This document shows positions 8,050 through 16,989 of a stretch of DNA of 64,000 nt, in pieces. A program made the position numbers and the translations under genes. Numbering within the stretch: the stretch's first letter is position 1; every line of letters begins with the position of its first letter. This DNA comes from an uncultured Oscillospiraceae bacterium (GTDB taxonomy: Bacteria; Bacillota; Clostridia; Oscillospirales; Oscillospiraceae), in assembly GCA_947627325.1 (NCBI GenBank), contig CANQVO010000001.1:186001-250000 (forward strand), in the 5' to 3' direction. The notes below the pieces were generated by a model. It did not search any database. It saw only the letters and a list, made by a program, of their open reading frames with translations, and had not been told where the DNA came from.

Positions 8050-9840
8050 TCAACGCAAATATACCCGCGTCAAGTAGAGGTATCCCCGCGTCTCATTGTG
8101 CAAAACGAACTCCACCTTTTCCTTCTCCTCGTCCAGGGAGAAGGCCAGGTCGTTTTCCCCGTCGGACAGTTGGAAGCGGGTGATCCGCTCCGTCCCGGTC
8201 TCCGCCATCACATCCAGGTATATCGGCGTATGCTTGTCCAGGGCCACGAGCTTTACCTGGAGGTGGTACTCCCCCGCCGGGCAGGTGATATACGGGCCAT
8301 AGGCGATTCCATCCGGTCGCAGGCAAATGCCGTTAGGAGTCCTGGACGCCCGCTCGTTGGTGAACATATCCGCATAGTAATCCGTGGGGGCGGCATGGGC
8401 TTTCCCGCGGTGGTCTTCGCGCGCCGTCAGGGCTCTTTTGTCCAGGAAAATGGAGTTGATGCCGGTAAAAGCGTACTCCACATATCCATTTTTCTGGAGA
8501 AGATCAATGATCTTCTCGTTCTTCTGACCCACCACCAGGTGGGTCTCATAGGGAATGGTCTCGATCACTATGGCCAGGGGCCTGTACTGGTCAAAGTTCC
8601 AGGTGGTCAGCACGTCCATCTCGCTGCCCTCGATATCGATATTGAGCAGCGCCGGGGCAGTGGGAAAATACTGCCGCAAGATCGTGTCCACCGACACGGT
8701 CTTCACGCGGGTGGTCTCTGTGACCTCCAAAAGGGGATTGGCGGCGATGGCGTGTTCCACCGACGCCTTTTCCTTAGACGAGATGCCGCTCCCGCTGACG
8801 ATGTAAAAGTCCACCATCTCATCGTCCGTGCTGGAGACGCAGCGGTTCAGGATCGTATCCCGATTTCTCAGAAGTCTCAGTTCAGGTATGAGGTCGGGGT
8901 TGGCCTCCACCAAGACGCCGCTGGCCCCTTGCTGATAAAAGTAGTAGGTATTGCTCAGTTCCCGGGCGTGGTTGGCCCCCAGATCCAGGTAGGAGACCTC
9001 GGAGGGACGATATCCCAACATGCGGAACACATAGGCGATAATGCTGTCCTCACCGGCCTGGGAATATTTGTTGTAATCTACTGTCTCTCTGGCAGTAAAG
9101 ATGGAGCCGTCCACCCGGCGGATGCAGTCCATGTCCCGCTCCAGGTCGGCCGCCCGCTGGTCGTTCACCTGAAGCATATCCTGGGTCTCCCGCACCAGGC
9201 CGGACAGGGCATCCACGCTCCCCGCGGCCCCGGTCAGCGCCGCCTCCTGGGCCGTCAGCGCCGCGCGCTGTTCCTCCAGGGCCTGTTTTTGCTGGGTCAG
9301 GGCCTCGTCCTGTTGGGCCAGAGTCTCGCCCTGTTGGGTCAAAATTTCGTCCTGGCGAGCCAGGAGGGTCTGCTGGCGCTCCAGTGTGCCTCGCAGCTCG
9401 TCCAATTCGCCCCGCAGCCGCGCCAGTTCGCTCTGGTGGGCGTCCGCGCGGGCCATCAGAGAGACGATGGCCTCCTTCAGGTTGTTGCAGACACGCACCA
9501 CGTGGGCGTTGAAGGCGTCCTGCATGGAGACGATGGGGGCCAGGATGCACTTGGCCAGGCGGCGGACCACGCGCTTGAGGAACGTCTTCACCTTGGAGCC
9601 CGCAAAGGGCCAATAGTAGGGGACATCGTAATTGCGGTTGATGTAGTCCAGGGACTGCTCCAGGGTCTGCCAGTCCACATTCCCCGCCGCCGGAGCGGGC
9701 GTCTCCGCCGGGGCGGGCCGCTCCCCGCCGTCCAGGGGGATGTCCTCGAACCGGGGCAGGTCCCGCAGGGCCTCCTCCATCTGGATCTCCCGCCGGATCT
9801 CCTCCATGATCTTCTCTACATTGACCACAGGTTCAGCCAT
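8050..9840 (-). CDS. Coiled-coil FkbM-type methyltransferase with C-terminal beta-sandwich
   Basis: A 596-residue, three-part protein. Residues ~120-205 form a Gln-rich coiled coil with seven-residue steps (ARQDEIL, TQQGETL, AQQDEAL, TQQKQAL). Residues ~255-440 are an FkbM SAM-dependent methyltransferase: the SAM loop LDLGAN (285-290), acidic strand VEANP (311-315), and NIDIEGSEMDVL (400-411), which is diagnostic of the family. Residues ~490-596 look like a beta-sandwich ending in ETRGYLYLTRVYLR. It probably methylates the glycan, perhaps as a chain-terminating cap measured by the coiled coil; that role is inferred. Its start overlaps the upstream gene by 8 nt and has AGGAGGAAGACCG in front. 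Confidence 0.82.
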   Translation of the reverse strand: MAEPVVNVEKIMEEIRREIQMEEALRDLPRFEDIPLDGGERPAPAETPAPAAGNVDWQTLEQSLDYINRNYDVPYYWPFAGSKVKTFLKRVVRRLAKCILAPIVSMQDAFNAHVVRVCNNLKEAIVSLMARADAHQSELARLRGELDELRGTLERQQTLLARQDEILTQQGETLAQQDEALTQQKQALEEQRAALTAQEAALTGAAGSVDALSGLVRETQDMLQVNDQRAADLERDMDCIRRVDGSIFTARETVDYNKYSQAGEDSIIAYVFRMLGYRPSEVSYLDLGANHARELSNTYYFYQQGASGVLVEANPDLIPELRLLRNRDTILNRCVSSTDDEMVDFYIVSGSGISSKEKASVEHAIAANPLLEVTETTRVKTVSVDTILRQYFPTAPALLNIDIEGSEMDVLTTWNFDQYRPLAIVIETIPYETHLVVGQKNEKIIDLLQKNGYVEYAFTGINSIFLDKRALTAREDHRGKAHAAPTDYYADMFTNERASRTPNGICLRPDGIAYGPYITCPAGEYHLQVKLVALDKHTPIYLDVMAETGTERITRFQLSDGENDLAFSLDEEKEKVEFVLHNETRGYLYLTRVYLR

Positions 9841-10483
9841 CGGTCTTCCTCCTTTCGAGCTTGCGCGTCACTACCCAGGCGGCCAGGGTGAACAGCGGGA
9901 GCGCCAGGCACACGGCCAGGCCGATCCACACGCTCCCCGGAATCTTGGGCATCCGCTCCATCTGCCGGACGGTCACGTCCTCCAGCTGGTATCCGGCGCT
10001 GTCCAAGGTGAACAGCCGGACCGACGCCCGCTCCGGCGGGGACGATCCCGGGTCCAGGGACAGGTCCAGTTGGTTGGTCCCCTCCTGGAGGGCGACCTGG
10101 CTCTCCTGGGCCGGGTCGTCGTATCCGGCCTGGTCGTTATAGAGGTCCACGATCAGGGTGTTCCCGGCGTACTCCGCCGGGCACTCTATCTTCAGGGTGA
10201 CCTGGAGGGCGGCTCCGCCGCTCAGCTCCACCTCCGCCTGGTAGCCCACCGCCTGGCCGTCGGGGCCGTTCTCCATGGGCAGGGGGCCATTCTCCCCCGC
10301 CGCCTCCCCGGCAAAGGAGGTGAAGGCGCCGCTCTCCAAAACCGGGGGCCCCACCGGCCGCCAGTGCTCCGGGCCCCGGGCATAGCTGATCACCGCCAGG
10401 ATCGCCATATAGCAGGCGATGACCTCCGTGATGGCGGCGGCGCGCCACAGGGGGCTTTGGCTCCGCGCTTTTTTCCCGCTCAT
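9833..10483 (-). CDS. Two-TM protein with extracytoplasmic beta-sandwich, unknown function
   Basis: 216 residues from the ATG at 10483, which overlaps the ABC ATPase stop by 4 nt and is preferred to a longer frame opening at 10606. A membrane helix at ~13-34, about 145 residues of Gly/Asp-rich beta-strand pattern (VELSGGAALQVTLKIECP, NQLDLSLDPGS), then a second helix at ~185-208 and a basic RKLERRKTDG tail. I recognise no named family. Its position beside the ATPase, which lacks the C-terminal glycan-recognition domain of long Wzt proteins, suggests that this membrane-anchored sandwich may serve the exporter. That is inference. Confidence 0.7.
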   Translation of the reverse strand: MSGKKARSQSPLWRAAAITEVIACYMAILAVISYARGPEHWRPVGPPVLESGAFTSFAGEAAGENGPLPMENGPDGQAVGYQAEVELSGGAALQVTLKIECPAEYAGNTLIVDLYNDQAGYDDPAQESQVALQEGTNQLDLSLDPGSSPPERASVRLFTLDSAGYQLEDVTVRQMERMPKIPGSVWIGLAVCLALPLFTLAAWVVTRKLERRKTDG

Positions 10484-11247
10484 GCTCTGCCCGCCTCCTC
10501 GATAGAGAGTTTTCCCGCCAGGAACGCCTCGTATTGGTCGCACAGGGGCTGGGTCTCCCCAAAGGCCACCTGGGCCCCCTTGTGGAGCCACAGGACCTTG
10601 TTGCACAGTTCCCGGATCTGGCTCAGGGAGTGGGACACCAGGACGGTGGCCGCGCCGCCGGCGATGATCTCCCGCATCTTGGCCGCGCTCTTCTCCTGAA
10701 ACGCCCCGTCCCCCACGGACAGCACCTCGTCCAAAATCAGGATCTCCGGCTGGACCAGGGAGGCGATGGAGAAGGCCAGGCGGGACTGCATCCCGGTGGA
10801 CAACTGCTTGAAGGGGCGGTCGGCGAAGTCCCGCAGCTCGGAGAAGTCCAGGATCTGGTCGTAGGTGCGGTCCATAAAATCCCGGGTATAGCCCAGCATG
10901 GCGCCCCGGAGGTAGGCGTTCTCCTTCACCGTCAGGTCCCCGTCGAAGCCGGAGGCCAGCTCCAGCAGAGCGGAGATGTTGCCGCCGCGCTGGATGAGGC
11001 CCTCCCGGGGCTCCATCACCCCGATCACCGCCTTGAGCAGGGTGGACTTCCCCGCGCCGTTGGCGCCGATGATGCCCAGCATATCCCCCTCGTAGAGTTC
11101 AAAGGACACGTCCCGCACCGCCATGAAGCTCTCCACGTGGTACTGCCGCTTCAGGTGCCGCACGACCCATTCCTTCAGGCCGATGTCCTTGAAATCGCCG
11201 ATCTTGTAGCCGATGGTCACGTGCTCAGCTTTTATCATTGTCTTCAT
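10480..11247 (-). CDS. Polysaccharide ABC transporter ATP-binding protein (Wzt/TagH type)
   Basis: A 255-residue ATPase: Walker A GANGAGKS (61-68), signature LSTGM (149-153), Walker B ILILDE (169-174) and the H-loop SHSLSQI near 205. The extended N-terminus before Walker A (residues 1-45, including VRHLKRQYHVESFMAVRDVSF) and the missing Q-loop-downstream insert match the TagH/Wzt/RfbB subfamily that exports finished glycans or teichoic acids. The chain ends ~50 residues after the H-loop, so there is no C-terminal carbohydrate-binding module. The permease gene is 9 bases upstream. Confidence 0.92.
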   Translation of the reverse strand: MKTMIKAEHVTIGYKIGDFKDIGLKEWVVRHLKRQYHVESFMAVRDVSFELYEGDMLGIIGANGAGKSTLLKAVIGVMEPREGLIQRGGNISALLELASGFDGDLTVKENAYLRGAMLGYTRDFMDRTYDQILDFSELRDFADRPFKQLSTGMQSRLAFSIASLVQPEILILDEVLSVGDGAFQEKSAAKMREIIAGGAATVLVSHSLSQIRELCNKVLWLHKGAQVAFGETQPLCDQYEAFLAGKLSIEEAGRA

Positions 11248-11256
11248 AGGCTCGCC

Positions 11257-12024
11257 TCACACGTAGTACAAAAATTCATGGTTGTATTTCTTGTACATCC
11301 ACGCCCCCACCGCAAAGGCGATCAGGGCGTAGGCCGCCGCCAGCAGGTGGAACTGGGGGGTGGGGATGACGCCGTCGATGACGATTTTGCGGAAGTAACG
11401 GAGATAGAGGTAGATGGGGTTGAGCAGGAACAGGTTCTGCACCATGGGGCTGTAACCGTCGATGGTATAGAAGATGGCGGACATCCACATGATGAGCTGG
11501 GTCAGGATCCCCCAGAGGTACTGCATATCCCGGAAGAACACGAACAGCGCCGAGAGGACCAGGCCAACCCCCAGGTTGAACACCACCAGGCACATGGTGG
11601 GGTAGATCAGAAGCAGGAACAGCCAGGTGAAGGGGATGCCGTCGATGGCTACAAAGGTGAAGAAGATGAGCAGGGTGAGGCCGAAGTTAATGAGGGAGGA
11701 CACGTTCTGAGAGAACAGGAACAGGTACTTGGGCACGTTGACCTTGGTGAAGATCCCGGCGTTGCCCACCAGGGAGTTCATGCCCAGGTTTGTGGCGTCG
11801 GTAAAGTAGGAGAACACCAGTTGGCCGGCGAAGAGGTAGACCGCGTAGTGGTTCACATTGTTCCCAAAGAAATTGTTGAACACCAGCCACATGATGATAA
11901 GGTTCATCAGGGGGGACAGGATGCTCCAGGCCATGCCCAGGATGGTCCGCTTGTACTTCTTCGCGAAGTCCCGTTTCACCAGTTCGCTGAACAGGAATTG
12001 GTGCTGTTTCAGTTTCTTCAGCAT
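11257..12024 (-). CDS. Polysaccharide ABC transporter permease (Wzm/TagG type)
   Basis: A 255-residue ABC-2 permease with about six membrane helices. The N-terminal RDFAKKYKRTILGMAWSILSP (residues ~19-39) is the amphipathic entry motif shared by Wzm, TagG and RfbA permeases. NPIYLYLRYFRKIVIDG near 185-201 is the conserved re-entrant region. It forms the membrane channel with the ATPase that follows. The 119 bases upstream (12025-12143) contain no recognisable gene or strong hairpin and separate it from manC, so the exporter may be weakly segmented from the sugar-nucleotide genes. Confidence 0.92.
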   Translation of the reverse strand: MLKKLKQHQFLFSELVKRDFAKKYKRTILGMAWSILSPLMNLIIMWLVFNNFFGNNVNHYAVYLFAGQLVFSYFTDATNLGMNSLVGNAGIFTKVNVPKYLFLFSQNVSSLINFGLTLLIFFTFVAIDGIPFTWLFLLLIYPTMCLVVFNLGVGLVLSALFVFFRDMQYLWGILTQLIMWMSAIFYTIDGYSPMVQNLFLLNPIYLYLRYFRKIVIDGVIPTPQFHLLAAAYALIAFAVGAWMYKKYNHEFLYYV

Positions 12025-12143
12025 ACCCTTGTCTCAACTCCGTCTCAAATTCTAGTTCGCCAGTCCTCCGATGTCTGGTCAGAGGCGCTTGTCCGCAGAG
12101 CTCCGCCGCCAAAGAACCGCGCCCTGCTTCCATCTCTGCCCTT

Positions 12144-13214
12144 TTACAGGTATTCCTCGTGGTTGCAGATGCGTAAATTCTCCAGCACCTTTTTGATGTC
12201 TCCCGCGTGCGCTTTCTCGCAGATCAAAAGGGCGTCCGGGGTGTCCACCACGATCACGTTCTCCAGCCCGACGGTGGCGATCAGCTTTTTGCCGCCTTGG
12301 ATGATGGAGCTCCGGGTCTCCACCGCCACCACGTTGCCATCGATCACATTTCCAAATTCGTTGGACGCGCGCAGCCGCTCGATGGCCAGCCAGCTCCCCA
12401 CGTCGTCCCAGCCAAAGGAGCCGGAGAGCGTATAGATATGATCCGCCTTTTCCATCACGCCGTAGTCGATGGAGACGCTCTGGAACCCCTGGAACTCCCG
12501 CTCCAGGACCTCCTCCTGGGCGGGCGTGCCGATGGCCTGCTGGATCCGCACAAGGCCCGCGTAGGTGTCGGGCAGGTACTTCTCCAGGTTGTCCAGGATG
12601 CTGGAGACTTTCCAGATGAACATCCCGCTGTTCCAGAGGTACTGCCCGGAGGCCAGGTAGGCCTTGGCCGTCTCCAGATCCGGCTTCTCCACGAACCGCT
12701 CCACCTCAAAGGCGCGGCCCAGCGTCTTCTCCGGCAGGAACTTGATATAGCCGTAGCCCGTCTCCGGGGCGTCCGGGGCGATCCCGATCGTCACCAGATT
12801 GGGCCCCTGCTCCGCCACGGCGCAGGCGTCCTGCAGGGCGCTTTGGAAGATGGCGGCGTACTGGATCAGATGGTCCGAGGGCAGGACGATCATCACCGCG
12901 TCGCCGTACTTCTTCGCCATGTGGACCGCGCCCAGGCCGATGCAGGGGGCGGTGTTGCGCCCCACCGGCTCGCACAGAATGTTCTCCTCCGGCAGGTCGG
13001 GCAACTGCTCCCGCACCAGGCGCTTGTAGTCCCGGTTGGTGGCGATATAGATGTCCTCCATGGCCACCTGGGGCAGGATCCGCTCCACCGTGAGCTGGAT
13101 CATGGTCTTCCCATCGTCGGTCAGGGACAAAAACTGCTTGGGCAGGTTCTTCCGGCTCTTGGGCCAGAACCGCTCGCCCCGGCCGCCCGCCATGATGAGC
13201 GCCGTCTTTTTCAT
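12144..13214 (-). CDS. manC: Mannose-1-phosphate guanylyltransferase
   Basis: 356 residues. The catalytic loop MAGGRGERFWPKSRKNLPKQF lies at residues ~9-29, followed by the family features TIGIAPDAPETGYGYI and ERFVEKPD. The length matches the single-domain guanylyltransferase without the C-terminal isomerase cupin, consistent with the separate manA gene just upstream. It makes GDP-mannose from mannose 1-phosphate and GTP. The start at 13214 follows AAAGGGGAAG. It supplies donor substrate for the GT4 enzymes of this operon. Confidence 0.93.
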   Translation of the reverse strand: MKKTALIMAGGRGERFWPKSRKNLPKQFLSLTDDGKTMIQLTVERILPQVAMEDIYIATNRDYKRLVREQLPDLPEENILCEPVGRNTAPCIGLGAVHMAKKYGDAVMIVLPSDHLIQYAAIFQSALQDACAVAEQGPNLVTIGIAPDAPETGYGYIKFLPEKTLGRAFEVERFVEKPDLETAKAYLASGQYLWNSGMFIWKVSSILDNLEKYLPDTYAGLVRIQQAIGTPAQEEVLEREFQGFQSVSIDYGVMEKADHIYTLSGSFGWDDVGSWLAIERLRASNEFGNVIDGNVVAVETRSSIIQGGKKLIATVGLENVIVVDTPDALLICEKAHAGDIKKVLENLRICNHEEYL

Positions 13215-13229
13215 GCGTATCTTCCCCTT

Positions 13230-14192
13230 TCATATCCGGGACAGCAGCACTCTGCAATTCCCCACGATCTGATAATCTCCCAGCGCCGCCGGGAGGAAAT
13301 AGGACCCGCCCCGCGCCAGGGGGTATGTCCCGCCGCCGCTTCGAAGGACGCCCGCCCCCTCCACGCACAGCAGGTGCTGGAAGGACTTGCCGTCGCACCG
13401 AAGGGCCACCTCGCCCCGCGCGTCCACCCGGTAGGCCCGGAAGTGCTCACAGGAGAACATCTCCCGGATCTCGAACCCCGAGAAGGAGACCATGCTGTTG
13501 GCCCGGCACTCCTCCGGGATGATGGGTGTGTAGTCCATCACCTCCGCCGCCCGGTCCAGGTTGAGGGGCCGGAGTTGTCCGGCGGCGTCCCGGCGGCGGT
13601 AGTCGTACACCCGAAAGGTGGTGTTGGAGCTCTGCTGGATCTCCGCGATGAGGAGCCCCTGGCCGATGGCGTGGATGGTGCCGGGGAGGATATAGAACAC
13701 GTCCCCCCGGGCCACCGGGACCCGGTTGAGCACCTGGCAGATGGTGCCGTCCTCCGCCCGCCGCCGGAACTCCTCCGGGCTGATCCTCCGCCGGAGGCCC
13801 AGGTACAGGAAGGACTGGGGGGCGCAGTCTACGATATACCACATCTCCGCCTTTCCGCGCTCGCCCATGCGGATCACCGCCGTCTCGTCCGACGGGTGGA
13901 CCTGGACGGACAGGGGCTTGGCCGCGTCGATGAGCTTGACCAGGATAGGGAAGGGCCTGTCCTTACAGCCGGTGCCCCAGTAGGCGGCCCGGTCCAGCTC
14001 CTCCAGCGTCTTTCCCGCCAGCGGGCCCTCCGCCACCACGGACATTCCGTCCCGGTGGCAGGAGAGCTCCCAACTCTCGGCGGTGAGGTCCGGCGCGTCC
14101 GCCTTGCCGTATTCTCTCTTTAGTCTTTCCCCGCCCCAGAGATATTCCTTGTAACAGGGGCGGAGTTTCAGCGGTGTATACTCCAAAATCAC
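13230..14192 (-). CDS. manA: Mannose-6-phosphate isomerase, type I
   Basis: 320 residues from a GTG at 14192, chosen because GGAGGAAAC precedes it and it overlaps the preceding stop by 4 nt (GTGA). Alternative upstream codons lie deep inside the neighbour. The cupin fold has the zinc-site segment VQVHPSDE and a second His-containing strand in YILPGTIHAIG. The N-terminus TPLKLRPCYKEYLWGGERL is typical of the ~315-residue Firmicutes form. It interconverts fructose 6-phosphate and mannose 6-phosphate, feeding the mutase and ManC in the same operon. Confidence 0.93.
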   Translation of the reverse strand: MILEYTPLKLRPCYKEYLWGGERLKREYGKADAPDLTAESWELSCHRDGMSVVAEGPLAGKTLEELDRAAYWGTGCKDRPFPILVKLIDAAKPLSVQVHPSDETAVIRMGERGKAEMWYIVDCAPQSFLYLGLRRRISPEEFRRRAEDGTICQVLNRVPVARGDVFYILPGTIHAIGQGLLIAEIQQSSNTTFRVYDYRRRDAAGQLRPLNLDRAAEVMDYTPIIPEECRANSMVSFSGFEIREMFSCEHFRAYRVDARGEVALRCDGKSFQHLLCVEGAGVLRSGGGTYPLARGGSYFLPAALGDYQIVGNCRVLLSRI

Positions 14193-15316
14193 GTTTCCTC
14201 CAAGACCGCCCGGCACACCTGGGCCATTTTCTCGCTGGACGCGTCCCAGGTGTATTTCCGGGCCTGAACGGCCCCGCGCCGGGTCAGCTCGTCTCCGCGG
14301 GCCTGGTCTGATATCACCTTCCAGATCCCCTCCGCGATGCTCGTCTCGTCCTCCGGCTCCACCAGCTCCGCCGCGTCCCCCACCACCTCCGGCAGGGAGG
14401 CGGCGTTGGCGCATATCACGGGACAGCCAAAGGTCATGGCCTCCAGGGGCGGGATGCCAAATCCCTCGTAGAGGGAGGGGAACACAAAGGCGGCGGCGTT
14501 TTGATAAAGCCCGTTCTTCTCCGGGGCGGAGACGTAGCCGGTGAAGAGGATGTCCCCGGCGTGGGACGCCTTCTGGGCCGCCAGGTAGATCTCCTCAGTC
14601 TGCCAGCCCTTTCCCCCCGCCAGGACCAGTTGGTGGGGGATCCCCGCCTCCCGCTTCAGTCGGTCAAAGGCCGCGATCAGGCGGGTCAGGTTCTTCCGGG
14701 GCTCGATGGTGCCCACGTAGAGGAGGTAGGGCTGCCGGAGGCCGTAACGCTCGGTCAGGTGGGCGAGATCCGCTGTCTCCGCCCCGATGGAGGGGGCGTT
14801 GGGGACCACCGCCACACGCTCCTCGGGGATGTGCAGCAGCTCCCGCAGCTCCCGCTTGGAAAATTCCGAGACGGTCAAAATCCGGTCGCTGCGCTCCACG
14901 CTGTACCGCAGGCCCTTGTCCAGCCGCCGCCGGTTTTTGGCGTCCATCGTCTCCGGGAAGCGCAGATAGGTCATGTCGTGGAGCGTGGTCATCACCTTCC
15001 CGCTGACCCGGGGCGGGACGATATAGTTGAAAAAGACGCTCAGATCCGCGCCCGCCGGGAACATGGCCCGGTAGGGGATGGGGAGGACGTTCCAAACGCG
15101 GCGGTAGATCCCGTAGGGCAAAAGCCGATTCTCCCGGATGGGCATGGAGATCCCGGACAGCGCGGCGGAATTGTCGTTCCGGCCGACAAAGTTGAACAGG
15201 TTCCCCACGAACTCCAGCCCGTCTCCGGAGCGCAGACGCCGGGCCAGCTCGTAGGTGTAGACCCCGATGCCGGAGCGTTTGCCACAGCAGGGCTGGAGCT
15301 CCAGGGCGACCCTCAT
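14189..15316 (-). CDS. Glycosyltransferase family 4 (mannosyltransferase-like)
   Basis: 375 residues from the ATG at 15316, which overlaps the mutase stop by 4 nt; an in-frame ATG at 15328 is the alternative. Starts MRVALELQPCCGKRSGIGVY. The VHDM-like strand TTLHDMTYLRFPE, the acceptor-side TVSEFSKREL, the donor-site YVGTIEPRKNLTRLI and the EX7E region SLYEGFGIPPLEAM are all present. The VGT-PRKN form of the donor motif is common in GDP-mannose-using GT4 enzymes, matching the neighbouring manA/manC, but this specificity is an inference. Confidence 0.88.
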   Translation of the reverse strand: MRVALELQPCCGKRSGIGVYTYELARRLRSGDGLEFVGNLFNFVGRNDNSAALSGISMPIRENRLLPYGIYRRVWNVLPIPYRAMFPAGADLSVFFNYIVPPRVSGKVMTTLHDMTYLRFPETMDAKNRRRLDKGLRYSVERSDRILTVSEFSKRELRELLHIPEERVAVVPNAPSIGAETADLAHLTERYGLRQPYLLYVGTIEPRKNLTRLIAAFDRLKREAGIPHQLVLAGGKGWQTEEIYLAAQKASHAGDILFTGYVSAPEKNGLYQNAAAFVFPSLYEGFGIPPLEAMTFGCPVICANAASLPEVVGDAAELVEPEDETSIAEGIWKVISDQARGDELTRRGAVQARKYTWDASSEKMAQVCRAVLEET

Positions 15317-16989
15317 GCTTTGGCCCATGCCTCAAAATACCCGGCCAGCCGGTCTGCGGCGGCCACGCTCTCCGCGCGGTCCTGGCCCACCGCCGTGAGG
15401 TACACCTTCAACTTGGGCTCCGTCCCGGAGGGGCGGACGGTGGCCTCCATGCCACCCGCCAGGAAAAAGCGCAGGACGTTGGAGGGGGGAAGGCCCGTGT
15501 CCGGGCTGAGGTAGTCGGTCACCCGCTCCACCGCGAGCCCCGCGATCTCCTCCGGCGGGGCGCTCCGCAGGCCGCCCATCAGCGCGCCCATCTTCTCGCT
15601 CCCGCTGGAGCCCTCGAAGGTGAAGGAGAGGAGCCGGCCCTCAAAGTACCCGTGCTCCCGGTAGAGCTCGTCCAGCACGTCGATGAGGGTCTTCCCCTGG
15701 GATTTGTAGTAGGCAAACATCTCGCAGATGAGCAGGGAGGCGTTCACCGCGTCCTTGTCCCGGACAAAACTGCCGCTGAGGTAGCCGTAGCTCTCCTCGA
15801 AGCCGAAGATGTAGCGCTCCGCCTCGCCCCGCTGTTCCAAAAGGCCGATCTGCTCGCCGATGAACTTGAAACCGGTGAGCACGTCGATGAGCCTCACGCC
15901 GTACTTTTGGGCGATCCGCGCCGCCATGGGGGTGGTGACGATGGTCTTCACCGCCACCGGGTCCCGGGGCATATCCCCCCGCTCCAGGCGGGACTTGCAC
16001 ACAAAATCCAGCAACAGCGCCCCCATCTCGTTGCCGGTGATGAGGGTGTAACCCTCCCCGGTCCGCACCGCCGTGCCCACCCGGTCGCAGTCCGGGTCGG
16101 TGGCCAGCAGGAGGTCGCTCCCCGTCCGCTCCGCCCAGGAAAGGCCCACGGTCAGGGCCTCCCGGACCTCCGGGTTGGGGTAGGGGCAGGTGGGGAAGTG
16201 CCCGTCCGGCGTGCCCTGCTCGGTGGGGATGGTGATGTGGGTGAAGCCGTGCTCCTTCAGACACCGGGGGACGCAGGAGATCCCCGCGCCGTTCAGAGGG
16301 GTGTAGACAATGTTCACGTCCCGGGGCACCGACGAAGACAGCACCGAGGCGCCGCCCACCGCCTGGAGGTAGCGGTCCACCGTGTCCTCCCCGATGTAGG
16401 CGATCGTCCCCGCCTGGAGGGCGGCCTCGAAGTCCGTCCGGCGCACGTCGTCAAAGGGGTCCACGGCGTCGATCTCCCCCTGGATGGCCTTGGCGGCCTG
16501 GGTGGTGATCTGGCAGCCGTCTCCGCCGTAGACCTTGTAGCCGTTGTACTTGGCCGGGTTGTGGCTGGCGGTGACCACCACGCCGCCGTCGCACTTCAGG
16601 TCCCGCACCGCGAAGGACAGGGAGGGGGTGGGCATCAGCCTGGGGTAGATGTGTACCTGGACGCCGTTGGCGGCGAACACCTCCGCCGCCGTCCGGGCAA
16701 AGAGGTCGGAGTGGATGCGGCTGTCGTAGGCGATGGCTACGGAGGGCTTGTCCGCCGTCTTGTTCAAATAGTTGGCGTACCCCTGGGTGGCCTTGGCTAC
16801 GGTGTAGACGTTCATCCGGTTGGTCCCGGCCCCCAGCACCCCCCGGAGGCCGCCGGTGCCAAATTCCAGCTCCCGGTAGAAACGGTCCTCCACCGCCGGG
16901 GCGTCCCCGGCGATGGCCCGCAGTTCCCCGGCCAGCTCCTCGTCTACCGCCAGAGCCAGCCAGCGGTCATATCTCTCTTGGACGGTCAC
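15313..16989 (-). CDS. Alpha-phosphohexomutase (phosphoglucomutase/phosphomannomutase)
   Basis: 558 residues, the size of the PgcA branch. Catalytic phosphoserine loop VVVTASHNPAKYNGYK with Ser142, metal loop ATDPDCDRVG, sugar-recognition loop FGFEESYGYLSG and the C-terminal phosphate site RPSGTEPKLK. It moves phosphate between C6 and C1 of glucose or mannose. Between two GT4 genes and upstream of manA/manC, it is the likely source of mannose 1-phosphate, and may also make glucose 1-phosphate. Both flanking junctions are 4-nt overlaps. Confidence 0.9.
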   Translation of the reverse strand: MTVQERYDRWLALAVDEELAGELRAIAGDAPAVEDRFYRELEFGTGGLRGVLGAGTNRMNVYTVAKATQGYANYLNKTADKPSVAIAYDSRIHSDLFARTAAEVFAANGVQVHIYPRLMPTPSLSFAVRDLKCDGGVVVTASHNPAKYNGYKVYGGDGCQITTQAAKAIQGEIDAVDPFDDVRRTDFEAALQAGTIAYIGEDTVDRYLQAVGGASVLSSSVPRDVNIVYTPLNGAGISCVPRCLKEHGFTHITIPTEQGTPDGHFPTCPYPNPEVREALTVGLSWAERTGSDLLLATDPDCDRVGTAVRTGEGYTLITGNEMGALLLDFVCKSRLERGDMPRDPVAVKTIVTTPMAARIAQKYGVRLIDVLTGFKFIGEQIGLLEQRGEAERYIFGFEESYGYLSGSFVRDKDAVNASLLICEMFAYYKSQGKTLIDVLDELYREHGYFEGRLLSFTFEGSSGSEKMGALMGGLRSAPPEEIAGLAVERVTDYLSPDTGLPPSNVLRFFLAGGMEATVRPSGTEPKLKVYLTAVGQDRAESVAAADRLAGYFEAWAKA

